Assembly (NCBI RefSeq): GCF_036865545.1
Contig: NZ_CP142208.1
Coordinates: 3,286,001 to 3,350,000, forward strand
Reading direction: 5' to 3'
Source: Erwinia sp. E_sp_B01_1
GTDB taxonomy: Bacteria; Pseudomonadota; Gammaproteobacteria; Enterobacterales; Enterobacteriaceae
DNA: 64,000 bases
Shown: in pieces, positions 10,331 through 16,269 of the stretch
How the letters are laid out: each line of letters opens with the position of its first letter
How positions within the stretch are numbered: position 1 is the stretch's first letter
Position numbers and translations under genes: made by a program
The notes under the pieces: model-generated
What the model was told of the DNA's origin: nothing
The model's input: only the letters and a program-made list of their open reading frames with translations
Database searches by the model: none

Positions 10331-10917
10331 GGGGTCAGAACATCATCACCGGTAAACGCATTGAGGGTGATGGTGGGCGTTAAGGGGGTTGTTCCGCCGC
10401 CATTGTTATCGTCATCACCACCACCGCCGCCGCCGCCACCGCCCGCGAGTGCGCCAACGCCCAGACCAACCAGACCCAAAGCACCGATACCGGCTGCGGT
10501 CATTACGCCGGTGGTTGCGCCGGTGTCAGCCAGCAGTAAGGGTTCTATGGAGCCAAGAGATTCGTATTCCGGCGTGACCATCATTGCGGTTTGCGCATCG
10601 GCAAACTCGTTGGTCACCGGGAACAGAGCATGTTCAGCAGGATTTACACCGTCGTCAAAAACCAGTTCGCTGTGATCGCCATCGACATCGTCGAAGAAGA
10701 ACTGCTGATAGCGCACCACGCTACCATCGCGCATGTGCAAAATCAGGTCATTACCCTGACGTTCAAACTCCGACACCATGTCACGGGTGCCGTGAATTTT
10801 TACCACGCTTGGTTGATTCAGAAGAACGTTATGGGACGTGCCCACACTGGCCTGTGACAGGATTTTACCATCATCGCGCGAGAGAATTTCAACGCGGCCA
10901 TCATTGAGCTGTGCCAT
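1..10917 (-). CDS. bapA: Giant BapA-like Ig-repeat surface adhesin, N-terminal part (partial)
   Basis: This reading frame is open without a stop from an ATG at 10917 to the left edge, giving 3639 codons. GAGG lies 6 nt before the ATG, and the protein begins MAQLNDGRVEIL. Residues 1 to about 95 form a BapA prefix-like domain with an acidic DDVDGD segment. A hydrophobic Ala/Gly stretch follows at about 130-160, then a poly-Gly/Asp linker at about 157-175, then about 35 tandem Ig-like domains of roughly 100 residues. Each domain contains a motif like GxGQTVTVTLNG...Y...DGSW. There is no classical signal peptide. Known BapA proteins are type I secretion substrates with a C-terminal signal and drive aggregation and biofilm; the C-terminus and any secretion genes would lie beyond the left edge. 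T140-A141-A142-G143 resembles a LapG cleavage site. Family confidence is high; the name bapA is by architecture. Confidence 0.88.
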   Translation of the reverse strand, partial: MAQLNDGRVEILSRDDGKILSQASVGTSHNVLLNQPSVVKIHGTRDMVSEFERQGNDLILHMRDGSVVRYQQFFFDDVDGDHSELVFDDGVNPAEHALFPVTNEFADAQTAMMVTPEYESLGSIEPLLLADTGATTGVMTAAGIGALGLVGLGVGALAGGGGGGGGGDDDNNGGGTTPLTPTITLNAFTGDDVLTPAEKGSNQTLSGTTTNAEVGSTVTIVLNGKTYTTTVGAEGVWSISVPAADLANLPEGSNTVRVSVTNSDGLSASSNEAFTVQGDVIVPPGAPGITIATFADNDVLDGAEKQISQTISGSTTNVQQGQTVTVTLGGQSYTTTVGANGSWSLSVPASALQNLADGTSTISARVSNTSGTSAASTHNFTVQPDTVSSISIGQLSGDGQLNATEAGQSLTISGITTGVPANSVVSITLNGHVYSARVGADGSWSTTVPAADLQLLNQGPNLVTATVTLADGTLVRSSGASLDVHTTLPDATLAPPFGDGVLSGNETNSPQTLSGNTGTTGAGQTVTVTLGGTTYTGTVNANGSWTVNVPAAALQNLPQGSNNITVVVTDSAGNSATSTTPFNVVTTPPGLNVEFSDALLNQTDVTQPLTVSGQSTGGQTVTVTLNGVTYTTAVNPNGSWSVNVPASVLQQLPDGPYTVSVTSTDAYGNSRTSTGQLAVDTTPPNVSVAPISGDGYVNAGEMAGVVQITGQVEPGSTVLVRINGVDLTATVNPTTGAWSAELSADDKAALRDGLYTVTVTATDAAGNRSEAFTSVTFVTESANLPTITVNPLTGDGVLNGAEVAQNQSLTGTTTNAPAGSVVTLTLEDGRTFEGQVVAGGNWTIILPADVLQALGNGNQPFSVTVEDLAGNSNNVTGSFLVDVDVNAGSLNITPVTGDNALNATEAQSDLLISGTSEGLAANTALTVTFNGNTYTATTGADGSWTATVPAADLVGIANNNYTVTVSGTDGNGDPVSNSTSLTVRTTFPNAIELTPPFGDAILNADETTAPQTLTGNSGVTFPDQTVTVTLGGVNYPATVNAATGEWSLTLLPEVLQTLPDGPTNVVVTVSDSLGNSISTTTPVTVDTLDPALDVTDLVNNGTINALTQNQPLAVSGTAEAGTSVSVTLNGETYTAVTSPQGNWSLNISASTLQTLPDGNYDLVVTATDTGGNSTTTLTPVFKDTAPPEVTLTPVSGDGYLNAVEHEAALNLSGTTELGSTVVVTLNGADYPATVDQAGNWSVSVPATAVTALDDGTYTVSVQATDTAGNTNTSTQPLVVVASDLNLPTISVSPFTGDDTVDGAEKGLAQLMTGTTSNVQAGQVVTLSFNGETYTGSVDADGSWSVLVPATALNELANGSQDFSVAVSDVAGNPATTTNSFSVDNSFSAIAIGIISDDNMLNAVEAQNDLVIHGSSRFLAFGARILVRFNSADYETTTNSDGSWSVTVPSAALAALPNGDVTITATGTDVNGNVITTTQSLNSDVNPDFGVTLNTPFVDGALNGMESLSDQNLTGTTGVTGAGQTVSVVLGGITYTGTVDAQGNWSVTLPAAILQALPQGENPLNITVTDPVGNSASLAGNFTVDTGVPTLSLDAVSDDNRLSLAEQGQPLTLSGSGDRGDTITVTLNGQSYTATVDGTGSWSIDVPPAALLALTEGSYDVQVSTTDTAGNTAALIRTLEVDLTPPPVTVERVSDGYISAAESNQPLVVSGTGEEGSAIRVELNDQIYTAVVGPDGQWTLSIPADVVSGLNNGDYTLNVTASDLAGNTTLTSTTLTVDTTPPAIFVSDITANNILDGAEQQVDQLISGTTTNVEAGQQLTVTLNGVAYQTTVLAGGAWQVTVPGGDLAALANGSQTLSVSVTDAAGNTGTTEKTFSVDNTLSSIAFNPLSGDGYLNAQESGTALTVSGSSANIPADSEVSFTLGGNTYTATVTADGTWSLIVPAGDVAALAEGVQNATVSVVAGNGATVTGSGSLNVITETSLAPTLAPPFTDSVLTNAEAATTQTLSGVTGTAGDGQTVTVNIGGEAYNATVNSSGVWSLDLTPDILQGLPQGTSAVTVTATDIAGNTASITPAPSITVATTLPALSLGEVAGGDNILNAQEQGEPLVLSGTVTAGDTVDVIFNGTTLSATVDDQGNWTATIPAADLAALDDGPYALQIVAADSFGNVTTQNVPLAIDTALPTFTVNPIAGDNIIDRSEQSQPLAITGTASQGDSVTVTLGGQSYTTTAGTNGEWSVSVPATTLGSLTEGANTVAVEVTSAAGNSDTQTSTVTVDTFIDPAVIVNTLAGDDIVNAAEALAGLNVTGSVAESTTTVVVNFNGTGYPATVGTDGLWTAAIPASALAGLTDGNYALSVTATPATGAGVTVQHPITLETSAPVFTLAPLSGDGLLNLTEHGQPLAVSGTGDTGDSVRVTLNGNVYTASVDGDGNWSVTVPAADVGVLAEGPASVTVTVTDTVGNSTSQSSNLLVDLTPPALTLDPVAGDGILNAAEQQLPLTLNGTAGNGADITVTFQGNDYTTTVGENGQWTLDIPASALAGLTNDDYTLTVVATDPAGNSTTQQGTFTVVADVATLPTLSLNDFAGNNIVDGAEQRVDQLLSGTTTNVQEGQAITVALGGQSYTGIVQASGAWSVTVPAAALAGLSEGSQSYSVTTSDTAGNPVTQNGSFTVNTTLSGVAVDPVSGDGFLNLAEAGQPLTLSGTSVNVAEGTTLDVTLNAVTYPAIVGADGSWSVVVPSADLLALPDGELTVTVTGTDAAGNAVASEAPLTVAITSLPIIAPDAPFGEGTLNADEATNPQTLTGSTGVTGDGQTVNVVINGTTYPGTVDTDGTYSVTIPAEVLQALPQDATVATVNVSDAAGNTATTDITLNVDTLPPAVTIGELAGDNILNAAEQGVALPVSGTGEPAADIVVTLNGREYTTTVGDNGQWTLDVPAADLALLTDGNYIVSVTATDQAGNSTPVQSTLAVKADVDTLPTLTVNTFAGNDVLDGAEQRTDQQLTGSTTNVEPGQLVTVTLNGQVYTSPVQADGRWSVTLPSTALAALDDGTTTFTLAVSDAAGNPVTTTYEVEVNSAASGISLDPLSDDGYLNADEAQDALIVSGTTANVAEGSTITLNFNGQTFTTLVGANGVWNAIIPATALAGLPDGTATMTATVVDNTGTTITGNGTLNVHVSQLPLATADAPFTDGTLNGNEAALTQTLTGTTGVAGNGQTVTLAVGNDTYTGVVDANGNWSVDIPATALQTLPQGASTLPVTVTDVAGNSNTLAIPVNVDTVAPTLTLNTIAGDGVVNTSEAAGEITVSGGSTGAQEGQLVTVTLNGQSYTTPVDAAGDWTVQLPAGLLQVAPDGSYPLTVSLSDAAGNTATATTSVTVATETLQPTINTPFGDGYLNITEAGTDQTLSGTTGVAGAGQAVVVNINGVNYDATVDANGIWTVPVTSATLQGLGNGPQTLIVTATDVQGNTGEISTTIAVDLLAPTLTVTPVAGDNIINAAEILQPVSIAGTASASEAGQQVTITFNGQSYQQTVQSDGSWQLDLPSGVTQNLADATYPVTVTLTDIAGNSTSQTLNVTVDASAANLPTISVGVVSGDDYINQDEATRDLTLAGSTTNVNAGQTVTVTLNGQTYTALVQADGSWNTT

Positions 10918-11090
10918 GGGTAACCTCGATATGCACCAGAAATTATCGTTATGTGTTTCGCGCGAAAAAATGAAGAAAATCTTCACTTTCTCGCGCAAAG
11001 CAAGGGGTGACCAGTACCCATGCAGGGTCTGGTTTTTACCTGGTGCATAACCGTTCCCATGAGGAACGAAAGGGGGTTCCGAAAGGAACC
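10918..11090 (-). promoter_or_regulatory. Structured 5' leader of bapA: closing stem plus four hairpins
   Basis: Read in the bapA direction, the leader holds: a hairpin at 11090-11075 (6-bp GGTTCC/GGAACC stem, 4-nt loop); a hairpin at 11068-11052 (6-bp stem, 5-nt loop); then TATGCACCAG at 11049-11040, exactly complementary to CTGGTGCATA at 10939-10930. Inside that long-range pair lie a 9-bp hairpin with one bulge at 11033-11010 and a 17-bp hairpin at 10996-10960. The 17-bp stem is complete in the bapA-sense RNA only if two G-U pairs are allowed; in the other strand these are A-C mismatches, which points to RNA folding. The closing stem ends 2 nt before the GAGG Shine-Dalgarno (10927-10924). 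I recognise no known riboswitch class. The transcription start is not known. Confidence 0.6.
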
Positions 11091-11725
11091 TTTGGGGCTG
11101 ATATGTTATTTTTTTCCAGCTTTTCCTTACACATAGTAAGAAAAATCCGCGATCGCTACTTGATTAATATTTATCGAAAAGATGAAATTATTTAATCAAA
11201 TAAACACTTTCTTAACAATAGCCGTTACGGATAAATGCTCAATATTGATTGAGTATTGACCCTAATTTCTTGATTTGCCGTAGGGAAAATCTTTACGCTT
11301 TATCGCACTTTTGTCTGGATAAAACCCTGAAACGGGATTTTTATGGAAGCTTTAAGCAACAAAAAAGCTGGAAATTCCTGAAAAAATCGTGACAATCAGC
11401 ACAGGTTAACCCGGCGAAACCTGGGCGAAATTTAAACAATCCTGAGGAAAGTTTGTTGGCGAAAAAAACGCCTTTTTCCAGCCGCGCCAATGATTTGAGT
11501 TAAGGCGTGATTTTTAACTTTTATTTCCAGAGTTGTCTGAAAATCTGCATTTAGCCGACTAATCTGATTAACAGCCCTGTTTTTTCAGATTAAAACCTTC
11601 AGGACCTCACCAATCCCTCATTTTCTCCCGCTGGCTTAACGTGCTCTTTACGTCAGAAATCTTCTTTAACCAGGCTATATGTGGTAAAAAGTAGCGCTAT
11701 TCATGGCAGAAATCTGACGGATATC
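11091..11725. other. AT-rich divergent spacer between bapA and the MFS gene
   Basis: About 635 bp without a convincing gene. It is markedly AT-rich at 11100-11470, as expected for a silenced or regulated adhesin promoter. A plus-strand sequence at 11137-11150 (TAAGAAAAATCCGC) matches the RcsAB-box consensus TAAGAATATTCCTA at 10 of 14 positions, which is weak evidence given the neighbouring rcs genes. A small CCC/GGG hairpin flanked by A and T runs lies near 11319-11344. I could not assign -35/-10 elements with confidence for either direction. Confidence 0.4.
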
Positions 11726-12880
11726 ATGACGACACTGGATGCTCAACCCGCCAATGCCAGCGCAGTGGCAACTCAGCACGCAACCCGTGCCATCTTCTTT
11801 ATAGCCGGTATAGGCATGGCGGCATGGGCTCCCCTGGTACCTTATGCGAAAGATCGGGCGCAGTTAACCGACGGCGCACTGGGCACGCTGTTGCTTTTTC
11901 TGGGTCTGGGATCGCTGGTGGCGATGCCGCTGACAGGGATGCTGGTAAGCCGTTTCGGCTGTAAGCGCATTATGACCTTTGGCAGTCTGTTTATCCTGGT
12001 TGCCCTGCCGTTGCTGGCCACCCTTTCCACTTCTGTGGGTCTGGGCCTGGCGCTGATGATTTTTGGCGCCGCCATTGGCATGGTCGATGTGGCGATGAAT
12101 ATTCAGGCTGTGGAAGTTGAGAAGGCTTCAGATCGGGCAATGATGTCCGGTTTCCATGGCTTTTTCAGCGTAGGCGGCATTGCGGGTGCAGGTGCCGTCA
12201 GCGCCGGTCTGGCTCTGGGGTTAACTCCCCTGCTGGCCGTGGGCGTGGTCGGATTGATGATCGTAGCCCTGTATCTCTTTTGCCAACGCCATTTACTCAG
12301 CGATCGCGTCCATCAGGATGACGCGCCCCTGTTTGTCATGCCTCACGGCTGGGTACTGTTTCTGGGCATGATGTGCTTTATTCTGTTTCTGACCGAAGGG
12401 TCAATACTGGACTGGGGCGCCCTGTTCCTTACCCATTCGCGCGACCTGCCCCACTCGCAGGCTGGTCTGGGCTATGTGCTGTTTTCTGTCGCCATGACCG
12501 TTGGAAGACTCACCGGCGACCGTATCGTCAATTATCTGGGCCGCTTTAAAACGCTGTTTGGCGGCACAGTTTGCGCTTCTGTGGGCTTGCTGCTGGCGGT
12601 ATTTGTTCCCAACAGCCTGGTAACGCTGGCCGGTTTTCTGCTGGTGGGCTTTGGCGCGTCAAACGCAGTCCCTATTATGTTCAGTGCCGCCGGTAACCAG
12701 AAAACCATGCCGTTAAATCTGGCCATTTCCTCCATGACAACGATTGGTTATGCAGGTATTCTGGCAGGTCCGGCACTGATTGGATTTATCTCGCAATGGT
12801 ACAGTCTGGCGACGGCGTTTAGCGCTATTGCCCTGTTGCTGCTGGTTGTGGCCGCCAGCGCACGGCTGATAACACGTTAA
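11726..12880 (+). CDS. MFS transporter, YbjJ-like
   Basis: A 384-residue integral inner-membrane protein of the major facilitator superfamily with about 12 hydrophobic segments in two halves. The loop after the second segment, VSRFGCKRIM, resembles the MFS loop 2-3 signature. The segments MVDVAMNIQAVEVEK and SGFHGFFSVGGIAGAG are the hallmark of the YbjJ-like subfamily, whose substrate is not established. I chose ATG 11726 (MTTLDAQ); a GTG at 11681 in the same frame would add 15 residues but has no clear ribosome site. The stop codon lies only 5 nt before the GTG of rcsD, so the two are probably cotranscribed. In E. coli K-12 rcsD has no such partner. Family call is firm; substrate unknown. 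Confidence 0.8.
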   Translation: MTTLDAQPANASAVATQHATRAIFFIAGIGMAAWAPLVPYAKDRAQLTDGALGTLLLFLGLGSLVAMPLTGMLVSRFGCKRIMTFGSLFILVALPLLATLSTSVGLGLALMIFGAAIGMVDVAMNIQAVEVEKASDRAMMSGFHGFFSVGGIAGAGAVSAGLALGLTPLLAVGVVGLMIVALYLFCQRHLLSDRVHQDDAPLFVMPHGWVLFLGMMCFILFLTEGSILDWGALFLTHSRDLPHSQAGLGYVLFSVAMTVGRLTGDRIVNYLGRFKTLFGGTVCASVGLLLAVFVPNSLVTLAGFLLVGFGASNAVPIMFSAAGNQKTMPLNLAISSMTTIGYAGILAGPALIGFISQWYSLATAFSAIALLLLVVAASARLITR

Positions 12881-12885
12881 CTGGG

Positions 12886-15561
12886 GTGTCCCGCTACACT
12901 ATGCTGCCATACAAATTTCCTCTTACCTCAGGCAACGTCACGCGTTTTTTTGTGATGTTTATCCTGGTGCTGTTGCTGGCGTCGGGATTTATGATCCACA
13001 ACGCGGTCAATGCCTGGCTGACTGATAAACGCTATGCGATGGCGGATATTGCTCATGCGATGCAAAAACGCATCGATACCTATCGTTTTGCTACCTGGCA
13101 AATCTACGAGAATCTGGCCGCCAATGCCGCGGGTTCTCCCCCCAACAGCCTGCAGGAAACCAGACTGCGCCCGGATGTTTACTACCTTGAGAAAACCCGG
13201 CGTAAAACCGAAGCGCTGATTTTTGGATCGCATGACAGCAGCACGCTGGATATGACCCTGCGGATGTCCAATTATCTGGATACGCTTTGGGGCGCTGAAA
13301 ACAGCACCTGGTCGATGTATTTCCTCAACGGTCAGGATAACAGCCTGATTCTGATCTCTACCCTGCCGTTGAAAGATATGGCAACGCGCTATAAAGAGAG
13401 CGCCATCAGCAATATTGTCGACTCCCGCCGGGCTGAAATGCTGCAGCAGGCAAACGCCCTTGATGAGCGTGAAAGCTTCTCGCCTTTGCGCCGTTTTACC
13501 TGGCAGAACGATCACTACTTTACCGTCCGCACCACCTTCAATCAGCCGGGCCATCTGGCCACGGTAGTGGCATTCGACCTGCCGATTAACGATCTGATCC
13601 CGCTTAATATGCCGCTGGAATATTTTCAGCTTAAGCAGGATGCCGCTCCCACCGCTTCTGACAGCAGCGATCCGGACGATCAGACCCTCAGCACTAAAGT
13701 GACGCTGGAAAATCCTAATATTGAGATTGCCGCCTCGCTGACCAGCACGCCATTGCAGTTGGTCTATAAAGTGCCGCTGATGGGTCTGATCGTTGATACG
13801 CTGCATAACCTGATGTGGCCCCTGCTGGCGAATCTCAGCCTGCTGTTACTGTCGCTGGCCGGCCTGTTTATGCTGCGTCAGCAATCTCTGCGGCCCAGCG
13901 AAAACCAGAGCGCCGAGCTGGATTCCTTGCGCGTTCTGAATGAAGAGATTGTGGGTAGCCTGCCTGTGGGGCTGCTGGTCTATGATTTTGCCAGTAACCG
14001 TACCATTATCAGCAACAAAATCGCCGAGCATTTGCTACCCCATCTGAACCTGCAGAAAATCATTAATATGTCGGATCAGCATCAGGGCGTATTGCAGGCA
14101 ACGGTGAATAACGAAGTGTATGAAATCCGCCATGCCCGCAGCGTTCTTTCTCCGCACACCCAGATTTTCATGATGCGCGACCAGGACAGGGAGCTGCTGG
14201 TGAACAAGAAGCTGCAAAAAGCGCAGCAGGTACTGGATAAGAATCACCAGACCCGCCAGCAGCTGTTGCAAAACCTTGGCCAGGCGCTGAACCGTCCGCT
14301 GGAGAAAGTGATCGCCCAGCTTCACACCCTCAGCGAAGCGCATCCTGCTGACGATCTCAGTGAGACTCTGGAAGAGTCGCAGGCCCTGAGCCGTCTGGTG
14401 GATGATATTGTGCTGCTGAACCGGCTGGAAACCCATGACTGGGCACCGGATGCCGGCTCATTCAACCTGCAAAGTCTGCTGGATGAACTGGTGCTTGAAG
14501 CGCTGCCCTCCCTGCGTCGCAAAGGGCTGAATCTGGTCGTCAATAACCGGCTGAACAGCGATGAAATACGCTACGGCGACCGGCGCGCACTCTACAAAAT
14601 TCTGACCATGCTGCTGCACTATTCTATCACCAGCACCACCTGGGGCCGAATCAGCATTGAGGTAACTCATCCTGCCGAGCGCCCTGACCGCCTGGCTATC
14701 GAAATTATCGATACCGGCGCAGGTTTAAGAGTCGATGAACTGGGCAACACCGATTTCCCGTTCCTGGGTGAAACCAGCCAGGATCGCTTCGGTCAGGCCT
14801 CCGGTCTGGCTTTCTTCCTCTGCAAACAGCTCTGTAAGCAGCTTGGCGGACATCTGGAGATCGTTGCGCGGCCTGATATTGGCACCCGCTATAACATCCA
14901 GATTCATGCGCCAGAGGAACAGCAGCACGCGCAGGAAGAAAAATTGCTGGAAGGTTTAACCACCCTGGTGGATATCACCGTGGATGAGGTAAGAAAAATA
15001 GTGGTTCATCAACTCGAAAACTGGGGAGCAAGCTGCATTACCCCTGATGAACGCTTTTCGGGCCAGGATCATGATGTTCTGGTGACTGACGATCCGACGC
15101 GCTTGACGCCGTGGTCGTTACTGCTTACGGATGATGAAACAGGCTTCAGCGCACTTTCTCGCGATCGTTATCGGGTCAACTTTAATATCAGTAGTGCGAT
15201 GCAGGATGCCCTGCTTCAACTTATTGAGCATCAGTTGGCCCGGGAATCAGAAGAAGAAGCCGAACAACAGCAGGATACGGCTCAACTTTTCGCCCCTGGC
15301 TACTTTCAGCTCTTTGTCGATACAGTACCAGATGATGTAAAGAGACTGTATAATGAGGCGGCGGAAGGGGACTTGAGTTCTCTTGCTCAGACTGCGCATC
15401 GCCTGAAAGGCGTGTTTGCCATGCTTTACCTGACACCGGGCAAGCAGCTTTGTGAAACGTTAGAACAACACATTACCGAGTGTGACGATTCAAACATTAA
15501 AAATACCACCAGTGAAATTGACCTTTACGTCAGTAAACTGCTGCAGCAAGGTAACCAATAA
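12886..15561 (+). CDS. rcsD: RcsD phosphotransfer protein of the Rcs phosphorelay
   Basis: An 891-residue inner-membrane protein that passes phosphate from RcsC to RcsB in the envelope-stress phosphorelay. A transmembrane helix at about 20-40 and another at about 310-330 bound a periplasmic domain. The cytoplasmic part has a degenerate kinase-like region (without a phosphorylatable His in the usual place), an ABL-like domain, and a C-terminal HPt domain with TAHRLKGVFAML, where His838 is the expected phosphoacceptor. E. coli RcsD is about 890 residues and the N-termini align in length, which supports the GTG at 12886; an in-frame ATG at 12901 is the alternative. It follows the MFS gene by 5 nt and ends 1 nt before rcsB. 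Confidence 0.95.
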   Translation: MSRYTMLPYKFPLTSGNVTRFFVMFILVLLLASGFMIHNAVNAWLTDKRYAMADIAHAMQKRIDTYRFATWQIYENLAANAAGSPPNSLQETRLRPDVYYLEKTRRKTEALIFGSHDSSTLDMTLRMSNYLDTLWGAENSTWSMYFLNGQDNSLILISTLPLKDMATRYKESAISNIVDSRRAEMLQQANALDERESFSPLRRFTWQNDHYFTVRTTFNQPGHLATVVAFDLPINDLIPLNMPLEYFQLKQDAAPTASDSSDPDDQTLSTKVTLENPNIEIAASLTSTPLQLVYKVPLMGLIVDTLHNLMWPLLANLSLLLLSLAGLFMLRQQSLRPSENQSAELDSLRVLNEEIVGSLPVGLLVYDFASNRTIISNKIAEHLLPHLNLQKIINMSDQHQGVLQATVNNEVYEIRHARSVLSPHTQIFMMRDQDRELLVNKKLQKAQQVLDKNHQTRQQLLQNLGQALNRPLEKVIAQLHTLSEAHPADDLSETLEESQALSRLVDDIVLLNRLETHDWAPDAGSFNLQSLLDELVLEALPSLRRKGLNLVVNNRLNSDEIRYGDRRALYKILTMLLHYSITSTTWGRISIEVTHPAERPDRLAIEIIDTGAGLRVDELGNTDFPFLGETSQDRFGQASGLAFFLCKQLCKQLGGHLEIVARPDIGTRYNIQIHAPEEQQHAQEEKLLEGLTTLVDITVDEVRKIVVHQLENWGASCITPDERFSGQDHDVLVTDDPTRLTPWSLLLTDDETGFSALSRDRYRVNFNISSAMQDALLQLIEHQLARESEEEAEQQQDTAQLFAPGYFQLFVDTVPDDVKRLYNEAAEGDLSSLAQTAHRLKGVFAMLYLTPGKQLCETLEQHITECDDSNIKNTTSEIDLYVSKLLQQGNQ

Positions 15562-15562
15562 A

Positions 15563-16213
15563 ATGAACAACTTGAATGTAATTATTGCCGATGATCATCC
15601 CATTGTCCTGTTTGGTATTCGTAAGTCTCTCGAGCAGATTGAATGGGTAAACGTAGTTGGTGAGTTCGAAGATTCCACAGCATTGATCAACAGCCTGTCA
15701 AAACTGGATGCCAATGTCTTGATCACCGATCTGTCGATGCCGGGTGAAAAGTATGGCGACGGCATTACGCTGATCAAGTACATCAAGCGCCACTATCCGG
15801 ATTTGTCGATTATCGTCCTGACCATGAACAACAACCCGGCTATTCTCAGCGCGGTTCTGGATCTGGATATTGAAGGGATTGTGTTGAAGCAGGGTGCACC
15901 TACCGACCTGCCTAAAGCACTGGCAGCCCTGCAGAAAGGCAAAAAGTATACGCCGGACAGCGTGGCAAAACTGCTGGAGAAAATCAGCGCGGGTGGCTAC
16001 GGCGACAAGCGTCTTTCTCCTAAAGAGAGCGAAGTTCTGCGTCTGTTCGCAGAAGGTTTCCTGGTAACGGAAATTGCCAAGAAGCTTAACCGCAGCATCA
16101 AAACCATCAGTAGCCAGAAGAAATCAGCAATGATGAAACTGGGCGTGGATAACGATATTGCGCTGCTTAACTACCTCTCATCCGTCAGCAGCATGCCGGT
16201 TGATAAAGGCTAA
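15563..16213 (+). CDS. rcsB: RcsB response regulator
   Basis: A 216-residue cytoplasmic response regulator, the same length as in E. coli. The N-terminal receiver domain has the acidic pair D10/D11, phosphoacceptor D56 in LITDLSMPG and a conserved Lys in VLKQGAP. The C-terminal LuxR-type helix-turn-helix has SPKESEVLRLFAEG and the recognition helix NRSIKTISSQKKSAM. Phosphorylated RcsB, alone or with RcsA, controls capsule, motility and stress genes. The start is the ATG at 15563, 1 nt after the rcsD stop; the frame is open further upstream inside rcsD, but the family begins at MNNLNVIIADDHP. In E. coli rcsB also has a promoter inside rcsD; I did not try to place one here. A strong terminator follows. 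Confidence 0.97.
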   Translation: MNNLNVIIADDHPIVLFGIRKSLEQIEWVNVVGEFEDSTALINSLSKLDANVLITDLSMPGEKYGDGITLIKYIKRHYPDLSIIVLTMNNNPAILSAVLDLDIEGIVLKQGAPTDLPKALAALQKGKKYTPDSVAKLLEKISAGGYGDKRLSPKESEVLRLFAEGFLVTEIAKKLNRSIKTISSQKKSAMMKLGVDNDIALLNYLSSVSSMPVDKG

Positions 16214-16228
16214 GCATTCATGCTTCAG

Positions 16229-16258
16229 CAAAAAGGCGGACAATGTCCGCCTTTTTTT
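16229..16258. terminator. Bidirectional terminator between rcsB and rcsC
   Basis: Stem GGCGGA/TCCGCC (extendable) with loop CAATG, preceded by five A and followed by seven T. It can therefore terminate rcsB rightward and rcsC leftward; the two genes converge here. Confidence 0.9.
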
Positions 16259-16269
16259 ATGGCTGCCAG

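Noticed and set aside
10412..10450. Simple-sequence repeat of cca/ccg triplets
   Set aside because: It encodes the poly-Gly linker of the adhesin; interrupted, mixed codons make slippage unlikely.
1..10900. Many plus-strand open frames of 60-220 codons across the first 10.9 kb
   Set aside because: They lie opposite the continuous 3639-codon adhesin frame and arise from its repeated, stop-poor antisense; none has a family resemblance.
10930..11049. Leader as a small MITE-type mobile element with 10-bp terminal inverted repeats
   Set aside because: No flanking target duplication seen and no second copy in the window; the G-U pairs favour an RNA structure. A genome-wide copy search would settle it.
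10590..11195. Overlapping short plus-strand frames around the adhesin start
   Set aside because: No ribosome sites or family resemblance; they overlap the adhesin N-terminus and its leader.
12928..13806. 292-codon minus-strand frame inside rcsD
   Set aside because: Antisense shadow of rcsD, which matches its family across this stretch.
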